Shown here: in pieces, positions 3,885-5,304 of the stretch | Layout: every line of letters begins with the position of its first letter | How positions within the stretch are numbered: position 1 is the first letter of the stretch | From: Candidatus Poribacteria bacterium | GTDB taxonomy: Bacteria > Poribacteria > WGA-4E > B28-G17 | DNA: 5,304 nucleotides | Direction of reading: 5' to 3' | NCBI GenBank assembly: GCA_003645735.1 | Contig: QNBQ01000158.1 | Span: 1 to 5,304, forward strand | Position numbers and translations under genes: made by a program | The notes under the pieces: model-generated | What the model saw: only the letters and a program-made list of their open reading frames with translations | The model's database searches: none | Told to the model about the DNA's origin: nothing

Positions 3885-5304
3885 TCAATCGAATTTGATG
3901 CGATGGCGCTCGATCAGATGGGACGGTATCTCCTCGACGAACCTCGAGGGCCTCCCCTCCTTTTCTCCGTATCTGCGGAGGGCCGTTATCAGGTATAGCC
4001 TCTCCTTGGCCCGGGTCATCCCGACGTAGAAGAGCCTCCTCTCCTCCTGGACCAGCTCCTCCGGCTCGGAGTAAAGGGGTAGCTCCCCTTCTTCTACGCC
4101 CAGGATGATCACCACCGGGAACTCCGTCCCCTTGGCCGAGTGGAGCGTCATGAGCGTCACCCTGTCCTTAGAGGGCGCCACCTCGTCGACGCCCGTCAGA
4201 AGGGATTGGTAGTCCAGGAAAGCCGAGAGGCTCTTTTCGGGGCTGTGAAGCTCGAACCTTATCATCCTGTTCATCAGCTCGCTTTTCAGCTCGTTCCACT
4301 CCGCATCCCCCGCCCTCTCCTCCGGCTCCATCCTCCTCAGCTCGCCCACCGCTTTCACAACCTCCCCCAGCAGCTCGTCCCCGAAGACCGATCTCAGCTC
4401 ATCCCTTCCCATCCTCCTGAGCTTCAGGTATCGGGAGGCGGCGTCGATGTAGGCCCTACAGATCCCGGACCGCTCGCCCAGAGCTATCGCGCCGATCGCG
4501 GCGTAGGGCAGCAGCTCGGCGGTCCCCTCGATCGCCCGCCGCTTGGCGCTCTCCCCCTCCAGCCTCCTCAACATCGAGGCCATAAGCTCAACCTCCCGAT
4601 ACGCCCTCACAAGCCTATCGCCGCCCAGGCCGAGCCTTTCGGCCAGCGCCCAAAGCTCCCTGCTCTCCCTGGGGAAGAGCTTGCCCGCCAGCTCGGCGGC
4701 GTTGTAGATGAGGTTGTCCAGCGGCTCGCCCGTGTGCCTCTCAACCGCTCCCTTCAAAACGGCCTCCCCGAACCCGTCCGGGTCATGGAGGGCGATGATA
4801 TCCTCGCCTATGAAGCTCAGAAGCTCCGGCAGGGCCTTCTCGATCTCAGGCGCCCCCCTGAGATCCTCGTCGGTCAGGCCGAGCGTTTTGGCGGCCGAGC
4901 GCGGCAGGCCCGATTTCGGCCTGACGAGCGTATAAAACCGATCGACCTCCCTCCCCCTCTCGTCCAGCTTCAAAGCGGCCATCTCGACGATCTCGGCCGC
5001 CCTCGGGTTGTCGCCCACGGCCTTGATCGAACAAACGGTCACGTCCTCGAAGCTCGGCACCTCCTCGTATTCCAGCAGCTTCTGACAGATCATCAGCGCG
5101 GTTATCGGGAGGGGATGGCTTGTCTCGACCTCTATCAACCCGCCGGGCTCGCCCATCATCATCTTTCCATCGGCCACAACTGTCGCAAAGCCCTCGGCCT
5201 CCTCCCCCTCGCCCTTGACCCTCACCTCCACGCCGAGGTAATCGGAGAGCGTTCTGCGGATGATCTCGGCGGCGCAGATCCCATCGATATCCCTCCCCCT
5301 GATC
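3885..5304 (-). CDS. UvrD/PcrA-like superfamily 1 helicase, C-terminal part with embedded degenerate DnaQ-like exonuclease domain (partial)
   Basis: The 5' end is outside the window. A GTG at 5231 is not taken as the start because the frame stays open to the edge. Numbering from the GTG codon: 62-225 has a DEDDh exonuclease outline (a 'VETSHPLP' lead-in, EIVEMAALKLDERGREVDRFYTLVRP, ITD-like LTDEDLRGAPEIE, ALAERLGL). However, the DxE pair is Ser68 and Lys70, the HNAxFD Asp is lost at about 150-154, and the HxAxxD pair is Val208/Glu213. Residues 226-355 are helical, in the 2B position. Motif V is 359-385 (TLHSAKGTEFP...GVEEGELP) and motif VI is 394-414 (EERRLFYVGMTRAKERLYL) with Arg407 as the probable arginine finger. 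The Walker A and other N-terminal motifs are not in view. The role is DNA unwinding in repair or recombination; the exonuclease fold is probably structural or regulatory. Confidence 0.88.
   Translation of the reverse strand, partial: IRGRDIDGICAAEIIRRTLSDYLGVEVRVKGEGEEAEGFATVVADGKMMMGEPGGLIEVETSHPLPITALMICQKLLEYEEVPSFEDVTVCSIKAVGDNPRAAEIVEMAALKLDERGREVDRFYTLVRPKSGLPRSAAKTLGLTDEDLRGAPEIEKALPELLSFIGEDIIALHDPDGFGEAVLKGAVERHTGEPLDNLIYNAAELAGKLFPRESRELWALAERLGLGGDRLVRAYREVELMASMLRRLEGESAKRRAIEGTAELLPYAAIGAIALGERSGICRAYIDAASRYLKLRRMGRDELRSVFGDELLGEVVKAVGELRRMEPEERAGDAEWNELKSELMNRMIRFELHSPEKSLSAFLDYQSLLTGVDEVAPSKDRVTLMTLHSAKGTEFPVVIILGVEEGELPLYSEPEELVQEERRLFYVGMTRAKERLYLITALRRYGEKEGRPSRFVEEIPSHLIERHRIKFD

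Noticed and set aside
1..5304. CRISPR array, insertion sequence or attachment site
   Set aside because: No regularly spaced repeats, transposase-like protein or terminal inverted repeats are visible.

Overview
The window is about 58% G+C by eye and bacterial. It has sigma70-type -10/-35 pairs, Shine-Dalgarno sites (often the G-rich form AGGGGG), GTG and TTG as well as ATG starts, and heavy use of AGG/AGA for arginine. Nothing fixes the taxon; an uncultivated or thermophile-related bacterium is possible, but that is only an impression from codon use. Every gene I can support lies on the minus strand, so the region is transcribed from high to low coordinates.

Reading in the direction of transcription: (1) 5304-3885 is the C-terminal part of a UvrD/PcrA-type superfamily 1 helicase. 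It carries an embedded DnaQ-like (DEDDh) exonuclease fold whose catalytic acidic residues are replaced. (2) Directly behind it are a 34-codon ORF with a CxxxCxxC cysteine cluster (3881-3777), an unrecognised 115-residue protein (3739-3392) and a PilZ-domain protein (3408-2845). These are packed with overlaps and look like one operon. The PilZ ribosome-binding site lies in a pair of mutually exclusive hairpins inside the preceding gene. (3) An AT-rich promoter with a palindrome over its -10 box drives a toxin-antitoxin pair: a ribbon-helix-helix antitoxin (2694-2446) and a PIN-domain VapC-like toxin (2456-2052). A 30-codon ORF (2049-1957) follows, with its own strong ribosome-binding site. (4) A strong extended -10 promoter at 1899-1871 starts a leader of roughly 260 nt before the Mg2+ channel gene mgtE (1605-244). 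The leader contains several hairpins and a well-initiated 28-codon ORF, the layout expected of a leader-regulated Mg2+ transporter gene. (5) A near-consensus promoter at 119-91 precedes the first 24 codons of another gene that leaves the window at base 1; it may be a GAF-type sensor.

The best candidates for something undescribed are the mgtE leader with its small ORF, the inactivated exonuclease domain inside the helicase, the hairpin switch at the pilZ start, and the two small ORFs at 3881-3777 and 2049-1957. Plus-strand ORFs, including a very long one antisense to mgtE, are judged to be shadows.
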